64,000 bases of DNA from Propionibacteriaceae bacterium (GTDB taxonomy: Bacteria; Actinomycetota; Actinomycetes; Propionibacteriales; Propionibacteriaceae): the NCBI GenBank assembly GCA_009782785.1, contig WRIJ01000007.1, positions 1-64,000 of the forward strand, given 5' to 3'. Every line of letters starts with the position of its first letter. Position 1 is the first letter of the stretch. The position numbers and the translations under genes are program-made. Below are positions 55,742 to 64,000 of this stretch, in pieces. Under the pieces are notes generated by a model. The model made no database searches and had not been told where the DNA came from. It was given only the letters and a program-made list of their open reading frames with translations.

Positions 55742-55811
55742 TCGCGATGTCAAGGGTGGAATTGTGCCTTGGGCGCGCTAAGATATAGCAGTCAAGGAAA
55801 GAGGTGGGCTG

Positions 55812-56195
55812 ATGCCAACAGGCAAGGTACGCTTTTATGATCCCGATAAGGGTTTTGGGTTCATCGCTAAGGATGATGGCGGGGACGTCTATGTCCGCGC
55901 ATCCGTGCTGCCCCCTGGTGTGCCCACTCTCAAGGCAGGGCAGCGTGTCGAGTTCGGTGTGGCTGATGGGCGACGTGGCGAACAAGCCTTGTCGCTGACT
56001 GTCTTAGAAGCCCCTGAGTCTTTATCTCAAGCGCAGAGGAAGTCCACCGAGCAGATGACTGTCATCACTGAAGACCTCATTAGGTCGATGGATACTGTCT
56101 CGAATGACTATCGCCGTGGACGTTATCCGGATCCGCGCAAAGCCGAAAAGCTAGCACAGATGCTGAGATGGTTCGCAGCAGAACTAGAATTATAG
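55812..56195 (+). CDS. Cold-shock domain protein with C-terminal extension
   Basis: The 127-residue protein has an N-terminal cold-shock domain (PTGKVRFYDPDKGFGFIAKD, then DVYVRASVLP) with the RNP1-like aromatic residues, and a 60-residue helical extension ending WFAAELEL. This long form is typical of actinobacteria, where it lies next to the DUF3027 gene as here. It likely binds single-stranded nucleic acid. AAAGAGG precedes the ATG and a TATAGC/TAAGAT region lies upstream. Confidence 0.88.
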   Translation: MPTGKVRFYDPDKGFGFIAKDDGGDVYVRASVLPPGVPTLKAGQRVEFGVADGRRGEQALSLTVLEAPESLSQAQRKSTEQMTVITEDLIRSMDTVSNDYRRGRYPDPRKAEKLAQMLRWFAAELEL

Positions 56196-56197
56196 AT

Positions 56198-56965
56198 ATG
56201 ACGATCAAGGTGGATGCCGTTGCGGCCGGCGGGGTCGACGAAGCACTTATTGCTGTCCTGTCGGAGGCTGGCGAGGGGCAAGTCGGTGACCATGTTGGGG
56301 TGTATGCAGAAGCTGAGCGCCAAGTCACCCACATCTTTGAATGCCTCCACCCTGGTTATCGTGGATGGCACTGGGCTGTGACTGTGTCCCGAGCTCCACG
56401 TGCGCGTACGGTCACTGTTGACGATGTCGTACTCTTACCCGGCGATGATGCCCTACTTGCACCCCGATGGGTGCCGTGGGCTGAGAGGATCGCACCTGGG
56501 GATGTTGGCCCAGGTATGCGGATGGCCACGCCACCAGAAGATCCTCGTCTTGTTCCTGGATACACCGCAGGAGCAGAGTCACGTACTGTGGAAGAGTCTT
56601 TTGAGATTCGCACTGTGGTGCGTGAACTCGGTTTGGGGCGTGCACGCATACTGAGTAAAGAAGGCCGAGACTCGACGTGCGAGCGATGGCTATCGCTCCG
56701 AGGCCCTGACGCAAGTGAAGCACGACTTGCCCCTGCACCATGTTCCACCTGTGGATATTTTCTGCGTCTGCGTGGCGAACTGGGAGCTGTTTTTGGAGCC
56801 TGTACGAATGCGTTTGCTGGGTCTGATGCGATGATTGTCAGTATCGACTATGGGTGTGGAGCCCACTCCGATGTGGTTGAGGAACACCGTGGAATCCATC
56901 TCCCACCACTGGTGTGGGATGACTCCGACCACATTGGATCTGATGAGCTGTCTCTCTTTGATTAG
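56198..56965 (+). CDS. DUF3027 family protein
   Basis: The 255-residue protein matches the actinobacterial DUF3027 family: HIFECLHPGYRGWHWAVTVSR, LLPGDDALLAPRWVPWAERI, and a zinc-ribbon-like CSTCGYFLRLRGELGAVFGAC with CGAHS later. The ATG lies 2 nt after the cold-shock gene stop, and the two are nearly always paired. The role is unknown; the zinc ribbon suggests a nucleic-acid contact. Confidence 0.88.
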   Translation: MTIKVDAVAAGGVDEALIAVLSEAGEGQVGDHVGVYAEAERQVTHIFECLHPGYRGWHWAVTVSRAPRARTVTVDDVVLLPGDDALLAPRWVPWAERIAPGDVGPGMRMATPPEDPRLVPGYTAGAESRTVEESFEIRTVVRELGLGRARILSKEGRDSTCERWLSLRGPDASEARLAPAPCSTCGYFLRLRGELGAVFGACTNAFAGSDAMIVSIDYGCGAHSDVVEEHRGIHLPPLVWDDSDHIGSDELSLFD

Positions 56966-57021
56966 CACGGCACTCGGTGACCGACTGATCGCAGGGGGAG
57001 TACACAGCTTCAGGGAGTGAG

Positions 57022-57315
57022 CTAGAGGGATGATTGCGTGGTGACGCTTTCTTGGGAGCGATTCTCCATGCGTGTACGTCTGAAACGGTGACCGGCAGTA
57101 ATGATCATCAGGACCGCCCCAATGAGTGTTCCCGTGGCAAAGATGGGAAACCACGACCCGTGAGGATTGAGAGCATAGGTCAGCAGAGTACCGAAGAAAA
57201 AAAGCGTGAACCCTATGACGGAGGCAGTCAAACCCGAGGCATCGAGGGGAACCACTGGAGCTTGCTGGAGGAGTGGTTTCTGCTCAGTTGCTGGCGTCGA
57301 AGGACTCGGGTTCAT
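57022..57315 (-). CDS. DUF2530 small membrane protein
   Basis: The 97-residue protein has two membrane helices (VIGFTLFFFGTLLTYAL and FPIFATGTLIGAVLMIITAG) and a basic C-terminus (GHRFRRTR). This matches DUF2530 and its usual place between DUF3027 and a purine permease. The ATG at 57315 follows a TATTCT box by 7 nt. The function is unknown. Confidence 0.82.
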   Translation of the reverse strand: MNPSPSTPATEQKPLLQQAPVVPLDASGLTASVIGFTLFFFGTLLTYALNPHGSWFPIFATGTLIGAVLMIITAGHRFRRTRMENRSQESVTTQSSL

Positions 57316-57322
57316 GGCTCTA

Positions 57323-57328
57323 AGAATA
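57323..57328 (-). promoter_or_regulatory. -10 box TATTCT of the DUF2530 gene
   Basis: TATTCT ends 7 nt before the ATG at 57315, implying a leaderless transcript. Confidence 0.5.
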
Positions 57329-57392
57329 CAGTGGGTGGCTAAGAAAGTGTTCAGATAGCGAGAGATGGTCACTTCTTGGGTCTAACTATTAC

Positions 57393-57398
57393 TAGTCT
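57393..57398 (+). promoter_or_regulatory. -10 box TAGTCT of the purine permease gene
   Basis: TAGTCT ends 6 nt before the ATG at 57405. This favours that start over the GTG at 57399, which would touch the box. Confidence 0.5.
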
Positions 57399-57404
57399 GT
57401 GTCT

Positions 57405-58943
57405 ATGGTTCAGAAATCTCCGCGCTCAGCCCATGCTTCTACGGCTCCTTTACCTGTTCCTGCCACAGGAATGGACCGTTTCTTCAAAATCACCCAGCGT
57501 GGGTCAACGGTGTCCCGCGAAGTACGTGGTGGGTTAGTGACCTTCTTTTCAATGGCGTACATCATCGCACTCAACCCCATGATTTTGGGGGATAAAGCCG
57601 ATATTAACGGCAACCTCATCTCCGGGTTGCCGAAATATGGCGTCGATGGTGTGACGACTCTTCCAGGAACTGAATCGATCACCATGATTATGGTTGCTGC
57701 TGCAACAGCGGTCATCGCTGGTGTGGCCACCCTAGTGATGGGTGTCGTGGGTCGATTCCCGGTAGCACTGGCTGCGGGTCTCGGTATCAATGCTCTGGTC
57801 GCCTACAACATCGCATCACGCATGACCTGGGGCCAAGCAATGGGATTGGTGGTCTGGGAGGGCATCATCATCACCATCTTGGTGATCACGAAATTTAGGC
57901 AAGCGGTGATGAATGCTGTGCCGAAGTCTTTACGTACGGCAATCTCTGTAGGGATCGGGCTGTTTATCGCACTGATTGGCCTAGTCAATGCTGGGTTCGT
58001 CCGGAAATCCGGTGAAGATGAGCCGATGGGGACCCTAGGGTTGGATGGGTCCATCATGGGGTGGCCCTTGTTGGTTTTTGTCATTGTCCTTCTCGCCTTG
58101 ATCGTCATGTGGGTCCATCGGGTCAAGGGAGCCATGCTCATTGCCATTCTCGGCGGTACGATTGTGGCGATTATTGCTGAGCAGGCATTCCATATTGGTA
58201 GTCGCGCGCCAGAGGGGTACGGTTGGCAAGGAAATATTCCCCGATTCTCTCAAGACCTCCACTGGCTTCCCGATCTGGAACTACTCAAGTTTTGGAACCA
58301 TATTGATTTGATCGGTGCCTTCTCTGCAGATCTGAAATCCTGGCTGTTTATTATCCTCACCATTTTGGCTCTGCTGCTTGCGGACTTTTTTGACACTATT
58401 GGAACCGTTGTTGCCGTCGGTAAGACTGGTGACCTTCTCCAAGCAGATGGTAACCCTCCGCGTACCCAACAAATCCTGCTCATCGACTCCTTGGCTGCTG
58501 CTGCTGGTGGGTTATTCTCCACATCATCCAACACTGCTTATATTGAGTCCGCAGCTGGTGTTTCCGAAGGTGCCCGCACCGGGTTGGCCAGTGTCGTCAC
58601 CGGCCTTTCCTTCCTGGTGGCTGTCTTCATCACTCCATTAGTGAATCTGGTTCCTTCAGAGGCTGTTGCCCCCGTACTGGTCATGGTGGGCTTCCTCATG
58701 CTTCAGCAAGTCAGTGACATCGCATGGGACGATCTTGAGGTTGGAATACCCGCCTTCTTCATGGTGACCATGATGGCGTTTACGTGGTCTATCACCACCG
58801 GTATGGGTCTAGGGTTCATTGCCTACTTGGTTATCAAACTCTTCAGAGGCAAAGGTGGAAAAGTGAGCCCACTATTGTGGGTCATAGGATTCCTGTTCCT
58901 GATCTACTTCATGCAGGGAATCTTCATGAGCCTTATTGGTTAG
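57405..58943 (+). CDS. NCS2 purine permease, AzgA-like (guanine/hypoxanthine)
   Basis: The 512-residue permease has the AzgA-type signatures EVRGGLVTFFSMAYIIALNP, AAGLGINALVAYNI and LLLADFFDTIGTVVAVG, with about 12 helices. Such proteins import guanine, hypoxanthine or adenine by proton symport. Purine uptake fits the nearby purine synthesis gene purL only loosely (10 kb away). It is convergent with the hypothetical gene at 58940 (4 bp overlap). Confidence 0.9.
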   Translation: MVQKSPRSAHASTAPLPVPATGMDRFFKITQRGSTVSREVRGGLVTFFSMAYIIALNPMILGDKADINGNLISGLPKYGVDGVTTLPGTESITMIMVAAATAVIAGVATLVMGVVGRFPVALAAGLGINALVAYNIASRMTWGQAMGLVVWEGIIITILVITKFRQAVMNAVPKSLRTAISVGIGLFIALIGLVNAGFVRKSGEDEPMGTLGLDGSIMGWPLLVFVIVLLALIVMWVHRVKGAMLIAILGGTIVAIIAEQAFHIGSRAPEGYGWQGNIPRFSQDLHWLPDLELLKFWNHIDLIGAFSADLKSWLFIILTILALLLADFFDTIGTVVAVGKTGDLLQADGNPPRTQQILLIDSLAAAAGGLFSTSSNTAYIESAAGVSEGARTGLASVVTGLSFLVAVFITPLVNLVPSEAVAPVLVMVGFLMLQQVSDIAWDDLEVGIPAFFMVTMMAFTWSITTGMGLGFIAYLVIKLFRGKGGKVSPLLWVIGFLFLIYFMQGIFMSLIG

Positions 58944-59671
58944 CGCGATGTCCACCAAGCGATGAGCCCAAGTGGTCCTTGATCAGCGAAAGCTTGCGGG
59001 GATTCATCATCAACCTCAGGTGTTTCATCTTCTGGCGTAGTTGGATCATCTTGTGCCTGAAGAGGATCATGGCTGTAGCCACCCCAATGATCAGTGAGGA
59101 AGCCAAGGAGCTCTGTTGCTAGAGCCCTGGTCTTGTCTTCCATCTCCGGTAGCGCTGTCGTCCAAGTCTCGATGTACCCAGGCACGACCGCAGCATTGGT
59201 ATAACCGATGGTCATGTCATTGGTGGGGCGAAGTGGAATATCGAGGGTGTTGACCCACAGGTGACGAATCGATAACCGTGTGGGAATGCCGACCCGTACC
59301 AAATCAAACTCAAGTTCTTCCAGGTCACTGGTTGGAAGATCGAGGGTGATCGTTGCTGTAGCGAGTTTGTCGAGCCATCCTCGAGCGAGAACCCAGCAAG
59401 CTTTGCGACGAATCGACTCAATATAGTGTGAGGTCATCATGGCCTCCCCATCGCCGAGCGTGGGTTCACTTAGTGGAATAAGTGGAACGTCTAAAGGGCG
59501 GCGAGTGATCGGGCCGAGCTTGGACAGCAGCCCTGGTAGACGTTGAGTTTTTCCCCGGGTAGACAGGCTCGCTGTGACCTCGCGCAAGGTTTCGGCAAGG
59601 GGCGGGGGCGCTGCGAAGCATTGCCGAAACAGATCGATATTGATCGCCCAGAGTCTGAGTTGTTCGTCCAT
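58940..59671 (-). CDS. Hypothetical protein, 243 aa
   Basis: I do not recognise this soluble protein. It has DEQLRLWAINIDLFRQCFAA at its start, a central helical region (HYIESIRRKACWVLARGWLD), several strands (TATITLDLPTSDLEEL), and an acidic tail (DDPTTPEDETPEVDDE). No signal peptide or membrane helix is present. The start follows a TAACGT box by 7 nt. It is divergent from the DtxR-type regulator gene, with 84 bp between starts. Confidence 0.65.
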   Translation of the reverse strand: MDEQLRLWAINIDLFRQCFAAPPPLAETLREVTASLSTRGKTQRLPGLLSKLGPITRRPLDVPLIPLSEPTLGDGEAMMTSHYIESIRRKACWVLARGWLDKLATATITLDLPTSDLEELEFDLVRVGIPTRLSIRHLWVNTLDIPLRPTNDMTIGYTNAAVVPGYIETWTTALPEMEDKTRALATELLGFLTDHWGGYSHDPLQAQDDPTTPEDETPEVDDESPQAFADQGPLGLIAWWTSR

Positions 59672-59678
59672 GGCACCT

Positions 59679-59684
59679 ACGTTA
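59679..59684 (-). promoter_or_regulatory. -10 box TAACGT of the hypothetical gene at 59671
   Basis: TAACGT ends 7 nt before the ATG at 59671, implying a leaderless transcript. Confidence 0.45.
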
Positions 59685-59755
59685 TCGCAGACAAGTGTTG
59701 GTGGGAACAGATGATTCCTTGCGCAGGGGCGTTATCCTTAAGGGCAGGAGGAATA

Positions 59756-60442
59756 ATGACCGCGGTGATTGATACAACTGAAATGTATCTTCGAACCATT
59801 TATGAGCTTCTCGAAGAGGGTGTCCCCCCTTTGCGTGCCCGGATCACTGAACGCATGCATCACAGTGGCCCGACCGTCTCACAGACGATTTCGCGCATGG
59901 GCCGTGACGGCTTATTAACCCTGCGACCAGATCGGCACATCCTCTTAAGCAAAGCTGGTGAAGACAGAGCAGTACGAGTGATTCGTCGCCATCGCTTAGC
60001 TGAGCGACTACTGGTTGATGTCATTGGTTTGGACCCGGCCCAAGCCCACGATGAGGCATGCAAGTGGGAGCATGTGATCGGGGATCGAGTGGAGAGTCAT
60101 TTGGTGACATTGTTGGGAGACCCCCAAGAGTCGGTGTACGGGAATCCTATTCCACGCCTAGGGGAGTCAGCTCAAGAATCTTTGGGACGTTTTCTTGTCG
60201 GGGTTGAGGTTCTTTCATCGGTCGTGGCCAAGGGGGGGCAGGTGGAAGTCAAGCTGATACGCATCGGTGAGTATCTTCAACAGGATTCCGAAACCCTCAG
60301 AGTTTTGTTTCAAGCAGGGATCCGTCCTGGTGCCGTGGTTCAGGTTTCCAGTGATAGTGATGACGTGACTTTTCTGACTGACAGCCATGAATGCAGTGTG
60401 GATTCCCGCTGGAGCGGCCAGTTATTTGTCACACGTTGTTAA
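59756..60442 (+). CDS. DtxR/IdeR-family metal-dependent regulator
   Basis: The 228-residue repressor has a winged-helix start (IDTTEMYLRTIYELLEEGVP, SGPTVSQTISRMGRDGLL), a dimer/metal domain (HRLAERLLVDVIGLDPAQAH with the following E, C, W, H: EACKWEHV) and a C-terminal SH3-like domain. The Cys and His residues match the primary iron site of DtxR. It would repress iron-uptake genes when iron is plentiful. The ATG follows AGGAGGAATA, and longer upstream starts are less likely. Its stop overlaps the convergent small gene by 4 bp. Confidence 0.93.
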   Translation: MTAVIDTTEMYLRTIYELLEEGVPPLRARITERMHHSGPTVSQTISRMGRDGLLTLRPDRHILLSKAGEDRAVRVIRRHRLAERLLVDVIGLDPAQAHDEACKWEHVIGDRVESHLVTLLGDPQESVYGNPIPRLGESAQESLGRFLVGVEVLSSVVAKGGQVEVKLIRIGEYLQQDSETLRVLFQAGIRPGAVVQVSSDSDDVTFLTDSHECSVDSRWSGQLFVTRC

Positions 60443-60798
60443 CCAGTTGGCCCATGATGCGGGGGTACGTCGTCGGTTAACCTCTGCTCCTCGGGGGTCA
60501 AACTGGTTCTCCGACTTGGGTGTTGCCGTTCACCATCAAGGCCAAGTGATATTCGTACTGCACCCAGCGTGGCGTACCACTGTGCAGGGCCGACATCTTT
60601 GAGGTCGTGGGGATCCACCGGGTACGGCCAAGGCAAATCGTGACTCCAGCGCTGGTGAGCATGGGCGCGAATCCTCTCAGGAGACCATCCACTTGTGTGA
60701 AGACTCGTGAGTAGACCTGGGAGATCACTAGCCAAGTCATGGGTATGTCTTTCCCCCGTCAGCGCAAACCCCACCAAGGTGTACAGCCTCGAAGTCAT
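60439..60798 (-). CDS. Hypothetical protein, 119 aa
   Basis: I do not recognise this His- and Pro-rich protein (SPERIRAHAHQRWSHDLPWP, GERQHPSRRTSLTPEEQRL). It has no signal peptide. The start follows a TAAGGT box by 6 nt. It overlaps the 3' end of the DtxR-type gene by 4 bp. It may be a real small gene because the reading frame is closely packed and the box matches other genes in the window. Confidence 0.5.
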   Translation of the reverse strand: MTSRLYTLVGFALTGERHTHDLASDLPGLLTSLHTSGWSPERIRAHAHQRWSHDLPWPYPVDPHDLKDVGPAQWYATLGAVRISLGLDGERQHPSRRTSLTPEEQRLTDDVPPHHGPTG

Positions 60799-60804
60799 GT
60801 TTCT

Positions 60805-60810
60805 ACCTTA
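60805..60810 (-). promoter_or_regulatory. -10 box TAAGGT of the gene at 60798
   Basis: TAAGGT ends 6 nt before the ATG at 60798. AAGG within it could instead be read as a ribosome site. Confidence 0.4.
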
Positions 60811-60841
60811 GTCGTTTCTCCGGTATCGTAGGTACGCCGTT

Positions 60842-60914
60842 GGCCCCGTAGCTCAGTGGATAGAGCGAAGGTTTCCTAAACCTTGCGTCGTAGGTTCGAC
60901 TCCTATCGGGGCCG
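60842..60914 (+). tRNA. tRNA-Arg (anticodon CCT)
   Basis: The acceptor arms GGCCCCG and CGGGGCC pair perfectly. The D arm is GCTC-AGTGGATA-GAGC, the anticodon arm AAGGT-TTCCTAA-ACCTT gives anticodon CCT, and the T arm is GTAGG-TTCGACT-CCTAT. The discriminator is G. It reads the AGG codon. Confidence 0.96.
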
Positions 60915-60935
60915 CCCTCACTTGAATGTGTGTCA

Positions 60936-61538
60936 TCACTCGATCGCTACCGTCGTGGTTCCCATCCCCCCAGATGAGGTGATCTGTGTTGCCAAAGACT
61001 CGGGGACCTCAACCAAGATGACGGGTGAGGAATCTGAAGAAAACATCCCCGAAGACCCTTGGGCAGGGATCGTGACCACCCGTATTCCACGGGTAATGCT
61101 CACCTCTGTGGTGGAGTGGTCAGACAAGAACACTGTGACATGATCACCAGGCTGAATAAGGGACAAGACCTGCGCGGACACAGGCAAGGGGATGATGACA
61201 TACCCATGGGAGACCTGGGAGGTGGCTACAAAGTTATCGCTGGTGAGAATAGCGCCACCAGGAATAGGTGCGGAAGTCATTTGGTTAGCCAGTTCCAGAG
61301 TATCGGTGATAGCGCCTGTGGGCACGAGGTTGGTGGGCACTTCAGTCAGACGCACATCGGCCTCGGTGAGGGTAGTGCCTGCAGGAATCCGGGAATGAGC
61401 CAGATAGACAGCCGTGGTTGGGCCATCATTTCCAGCAGCAATAGAGCAGATGCACCCCACACAGATGACAGCCATGAGGCTGGCCAACACTCGTCGATGG
61501 ATCAGCGCTCTGCGTACATAAGAAGCAAGATGTGTCAT
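60936..61538 (-). CDS. SAF-domain protein (CpaB/flagella basal body P-ring-like)
   Basis: The 200-residue protein has an N-terminal membrane helix (VLASLMAVICVGCICSIAAG) and an extracytoplasmic SAF domain: AVYLAHSRIPAGTTLTEADV and VIIPLPVSAQVLSLIQPGDH, as in CpaB/RcpC pilus proteins. Actinobacteria often have such a gene near an FmdB-type gene without pilus genes, as here. The ATG at 61538 has a TAGTCT sequence only 4 nt upstream; a longer start at 61583 is less likely. The role is unclear. Confidence 0.78.
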   Translation of the reverse strand: MTHLASYVRRALIHRRVLASLMAVICVGCICSIAAGNDGPTTAVYLAHSRIPAGTTLTEADVRLTEVPTNLVPTGAITDTLELANQMTSAPIPGGAILTSDNFVATSQVSHGYVIIPLPVSAQVLSLIQPGDHVTVFLSDHSTTEVSITRGIRVVTIPAQGSSGMFSSDSSPVILVEVPESLATQITSSGGMGTTTVAIE

Positions 61539-61669
61539 ACCCAGACTATGGGGGACGAGGTTGCGATAGTGCGTACTATCCACAGGTTTGCTTGTTCACT
61601 GGAAGTTATCCCCAAGTGATGACCTGCATGTGCGATCTGGGCCGATGCTGCGTGTTCTTCGTCCACAGC

Positions 61670-62023
61670 TTATGAAGCTGGAGTGGACACAGAAGTTTCC
61701 CCAGATGGTGACGTGGGGGTCGACTGGGTGGCCGCAGGTTTGGTATCGCTGGTTGACGATGATGAATCCTTGGCTGGTGTGTCCTTCTGTCCGCCATCAG
61801 GTTTCGTACTGGCCGGCGGTGAAGAGGTACGACTAGCTGTCGATGATTTTTTAGAATCGGTGGCATAGAAACCCGATCCCTTGAACACGATGCCCACTGC
61901 TGAGAAGATCTTTTTCAAAGTGCCCCCACAGTCAGGGCAGTCGGTCAAGGCATCATCACTCATGCGTTGAAAGATCTCATGATCCACCTCGCATGAGGTG
62001 CAGTGGTATTCATAGATCGGCAT
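61670..62023 (-). CDS. FmdB-family zinc-ribbon protein
   Basis: The 117-residue protein starts MPIYEYHCTSC, then CPDCGGTLKK, the four-Cys FmdB zinc ribbon, and FKGSGFYATDSK ends the domain. A Ser/Thr/Pro/Lys-rich tail of about 60 residues follows and looks disordered. GGAGG precedes the ATG. FmdB proteins are proposed regulators, but the function is unproven. It lies 131 nt upstream of the SAF-domain gene on the same strand. Confidence 0.88.
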   Translation of the reverse strand: MPIYEYHCTSCEVDHEIFQRMSDDALTDCPDCGGTLKKIFSAVGIVFKGSGFYATDSKKSSTASRTSSPPASTKPDGGQKDTPAKDSSSSTSDTKPAATQSTPTSPSGETSVSTPAS

Positions 62024-62168
62024 GCAACCTCCGCTAGTAGTGAGCTCGATTGGGCGATCGCCAATTCTACCGGGCGCGACCACCAGGACCAAGTAGACGA
62101 GGGGAGCAAGGAGTGGCGTACGCCTGTCGCGTTAGTCTCCACCCAAGTAGCGACCGTACTGACAAGGA

Positions 62169-63365
62169 TCATCCTTGCTGGTTCGAAGCTGTGAGCAATG
62201 TCAGCCGAGGTGCTGAAGCTGTGGCGACGATGAGCGCAAGTAATCCACTGATGGTGGAACACATGAATCCAGCAGTATAGGAGGCATGGTCGATGAGAAA
62301 CCCGGAACTGAGTGATCCGATTGATACGCCTATTCCGATAGAGGTTCCCAACCAGGCTAACCCTTCAGTGAGCCGAGAGGCTGGAACCAGATGACTAATC
62401 AGCGAATTAGCATTGATAAAGGTGGGTGCCACAGCAACACCAACAATCAGCCCGAAGGCAGCAAGGGTCCAGGTGTTGGAGGCAATCATCAATGTCCAGA
62501 TGCTCCCGGCCATGAGGCTGACAGCAAACAGATACCTCTTCCATAGGGGGCTCTTCCATCCCCGCGAACCGTACAGAAAACCGCTCAGAGCTGAGCCGAT
62601 AGAGAACACTGCCAAGATTAACCCGGCATTTTCGCGTACGCCCCACTGGGAAGTTGCAGCGACAACACTCACATCAAGTGATCCAAAAATACTCCCGAAA
62701 AGGAAAGCTACGATGAGTACGGGAGCCAAGCCCTCGTACAAAGCAATGAAGCGATTCTCAGCGGAGGTGGCAAGTTTCCGACGAATAACGGGAGGTTCTG
62801 TTGCGCGCAACGAATAGAACAGGCCCGCACCACCCGCAATAAAGATGACAGGGCCAACAAGCCCAGCCACAGGGTGAAAACTGACCGCTAACCAGGTGGC
62901 AGCCACAGGCCCAACAATGAACCCAATTTCGTCGAGAGTAGATTCGAGGGAGTACGCGGTGTGGAGATCATGAGCAGAAGAGAGAACATTGTTCCAGCGC
63001 GCTCGTACCATCGCACCTGGTGAGCCTTGGAAAAGACCGGTCAGGATCGCAAAAATGAACAAGTACACCAACGGGGCTTTGATGATGGCCAAGACCACCA
63101 CCATTGCAAGAGAGGCTGCTGAAATCAGCGCCCCAGGCAGCATGATCTTTCGTTGGCCATAACGGTCGACAAGGTTCGACAGTACGGCTGTGCCTATCGC
63201 CCAGGCAATAGTGTTCGCTGCAGTGAGAGCTCCAGCGATCCCGTACTCGCCATAGATTCCTGAAGCCATCATGATGATCCCGATGCCCACCATGGATCCG
63301 CCAAAGCGCGCCATCAGTGCAGCACCACAAAAGGCTAGAGCTCCTGGGACCTTCAGGATTCTCAT
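62169..63365 (-). CDS. MFS transporter
   Basis: The 398-residue protein has about 12 helices. It has VLSNLVDRYGQRKIMLPGAL as the loop 2-3 motif (D-R-x-G-x-R-x variant) and a long first helix region ALMARFGGSMVGIGIIMMAS. It belongs among the drug- or sugar-efflux-like MFS proteins common in actinobacteria; the substrate is unknown. The ATG at 63365 is used; a GTG four codons upstream is possible, and neither has a ribosome site. Confidence 0.82.
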   Translation of the reverse strand: MRILKVPGALAFCGAALMARFGGSMVGIGIIMMASGIYGEYGIAGALTAANTIAWAIGTAVLSNLVDRYGQRKIMLPGALISAASLAMVVVLAIIKAPLVYLFIFAILTGLFQGSPGAMVRARWNNVLSSAHDLHTAYSLESTLDEIGFIVGPVAATWLAVSFHPVAGLVGPVIFIAGGAGLFYSLRATEPPVIRRKLATSAENRFIALYEGLAPVLIVAFLFGSIFGSLDVSVVAATSQWGVRENAGLILAVFSIGSALSGFLYGSRGWKSPLWKRYLFAVSLMAGSIWTLMIASNTWTLAAFGLIVGVAVAPTFINANSLISHLVPASRLTEGLAWLGTSIGIGVSIGSLSSGFLIDHASYTAGFMCSTISGLLALIVATASAPRLTLLTASNQQG

Positions 63366-63692
63366 GTACGCACGCACACCGACAAGCTTGCCACACCCAG
63401 GGGTTGGTCGTATCTACTCTATGTTCTTTCTCAGGTATGACACAGCGGCAACTCATGTGAGAACCGACCCTATGCACGTGTGTGCCATGGGTATACAGTG
63501 GTGAGGTCGGACAGCTGATGACCAAGATGTGACCTCGTACTCGTGGTGGGAGGACGGTTGCCGACCGCTTTCTTGATGCTCCGGGGGGAGGCACCAAGGA
63601 GTGCGCCAATGATTGGTGGATGTGGCCCTGGTCGTTGTCGGATCAGGCGGATGGCCTGGCTGGTGATGTACGAGGGCCATCTCCACGCGCGA
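63366..63692. other. Intergenic region without a supported gene
   Basis: Several short frames cross this stretch on both strands, but none has a ribosome site, -10 box or recognisable protein sequence. It should contain the promoter of the MFS gene and the 3' end of the gene at 63693. A decayed gene cannot be excluded. Confidence 0.4.
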
Positions 63693-64000
63693 TCATCCTT
63701 GAGTGGAGTATCCCTGGGTGCCGAAAGCCTGTTGGATGGCACCCACCCAGTCGAGTTGTTCCTTTTTTCTGACGGCTAGCTTGTGCTCTAGACCATCAGT
63801 GGTACGGATGATGAGCCCTTGAGCGAGAACACTGTATTTTCCGATTTCTACACTAGTGACTGTACCGGGGGTGATGGTGAAACCAATCCTCTCCCCGCGT
63901 GTTGCAGCATTGATCGCTTCCATAGCTAGTGCACCAACCAGACCGCCACCACTGGAACCAGCCCGAGCATTTTTCACGAAGAACAACCGCAGATTGGTCA
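63693..64000 (-). CDS. Partial protein, PH-like domain (continues past window end)
   Basis: The reading frame is open to the end of the window, so the true start lies beyond 64000. At least 102 residues are present. The visible part has a Gly-rich helix (AGSSGGGLVGALAMEAINAA) and a beta-rich segment (IGFTITPGTVTSVEIGKYSV, GLIIRTTDGLEHKLAVRKKE) like bacterial PH-like domains. The function is unknown. Confidence 0.6.
   Translation of the reverse strand, partial: TNLRLFFVKNARAGSSGGGLVGALAMEAINAATRGERIGFTITPGTVTSVEIGKYSVLAQGLIIRTTDGLEHKLAVRKKEQLDWVGAIQQAFGTQGYSTQG

Noticed and set aside
60842-60914. tRNA-Arg as an integration site
   Set aside because: No integrase and no repeat of the tRNA 3' end was noticed downstream.
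63453-63779. Several small frames between the MFS gene and the last gene
   Set aside because: Conflicting frames on both strands, no start signals and no recognisable sequence.

Overview
The window reads as a chromosomal segment of a moderate-GC actinobacterium, most likely a member of the Propionibacteriaceae. The strongest pointer is a complete set of methylmalonyl-CoA carboxyltransferase (transcarboxylase) genes at 33.2-37.0 kb: 5S, 12S and 1.3S subunits plus a small epsilon-like protein. Malate dehydrogenase at 40.6 kb also fits the Wood-Werkman propionate cycle. Other actinobacterial markers are the folD-DUF3017 pair, the Csp-DUF3027-DUF2530-purine permease block, a sunset-domain protein, a DtxR-type regulator, a TM0106-type nuclease, a stand-alone groEL under CIRCE control, and many apparently leaderless genes (a TANNNT -10 box 6-7 nt before the start codon). 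No phage, insertion sequence, CRISPR array or rRNA is visible. Two tRNAs are present, Leu(CAG) and Arg(CCT).

Layout. 0-3 kb: acyl-CoA synthetase and a CAT/E2-fold acyltransferase. 3-7 kb: a two-gene surface locus, a zinc-ribbon/TM/von Willebrand A/C-type-lectin protein followed by a membrane-anchored GH3 hexosaminidase. 7-12 kb: a hypothetical protein next to tRNA-Leu, a membrane-anchored secreted domain protein and two tandem WG-repeat lipoproteins. 12-15 kb: sulfur assimilation (metY-cysK-cysE). 15-24 kb: membrane proteins, cyclophilin, a DnaQ-UvrC fusion nuclease, a lipocalin-like lipoprotein, a TM0106 nuclease and menG/ubiE. 24-31 kb: ung, an MFS transporter, a four-gene lipoprotein/adaptor/ABC transporter operon and a DUF4097-like protein. 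31-40 kb: greA, MFS, transcarboxylase genes, holB, a DoxX protein, DedA. 40-50 kb: mdh, a DUF3467 protein, a giant membrane-anchored sigma factor, folD, ahcY, purL, an Imm-5-like protein. 50-64 kb: groEL, narK with a divergent regulator, cold-shock protein, DUF3027, DUF2530, AzgA-type permease, DtxR regulator, tRNA-Arg, SAF-domain and FmdB proteins, MFS transporter and a gene running off the end.

Much of the non-coding DNA over 150 bp is filled by related interspersed repeats: an 81-82 nt unit that can be tandem, REP-like palindromes of the type CCCTGCGGAGCG...CGCAGGG, and core segments between inverted copies of those palindromes. Short hairpins with an ACGT-containing loop follow three genes. 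The words CGTAC/GTACG look about three times commoner than chance in the genes I counted by hand. These two genome-scale patterns, the VWA/lectin-GH3 locus and the one-polypeptide sigma factor/sensor are the observations most worth following up. All functions are inferred from sequence memory and motifs; no search was run.
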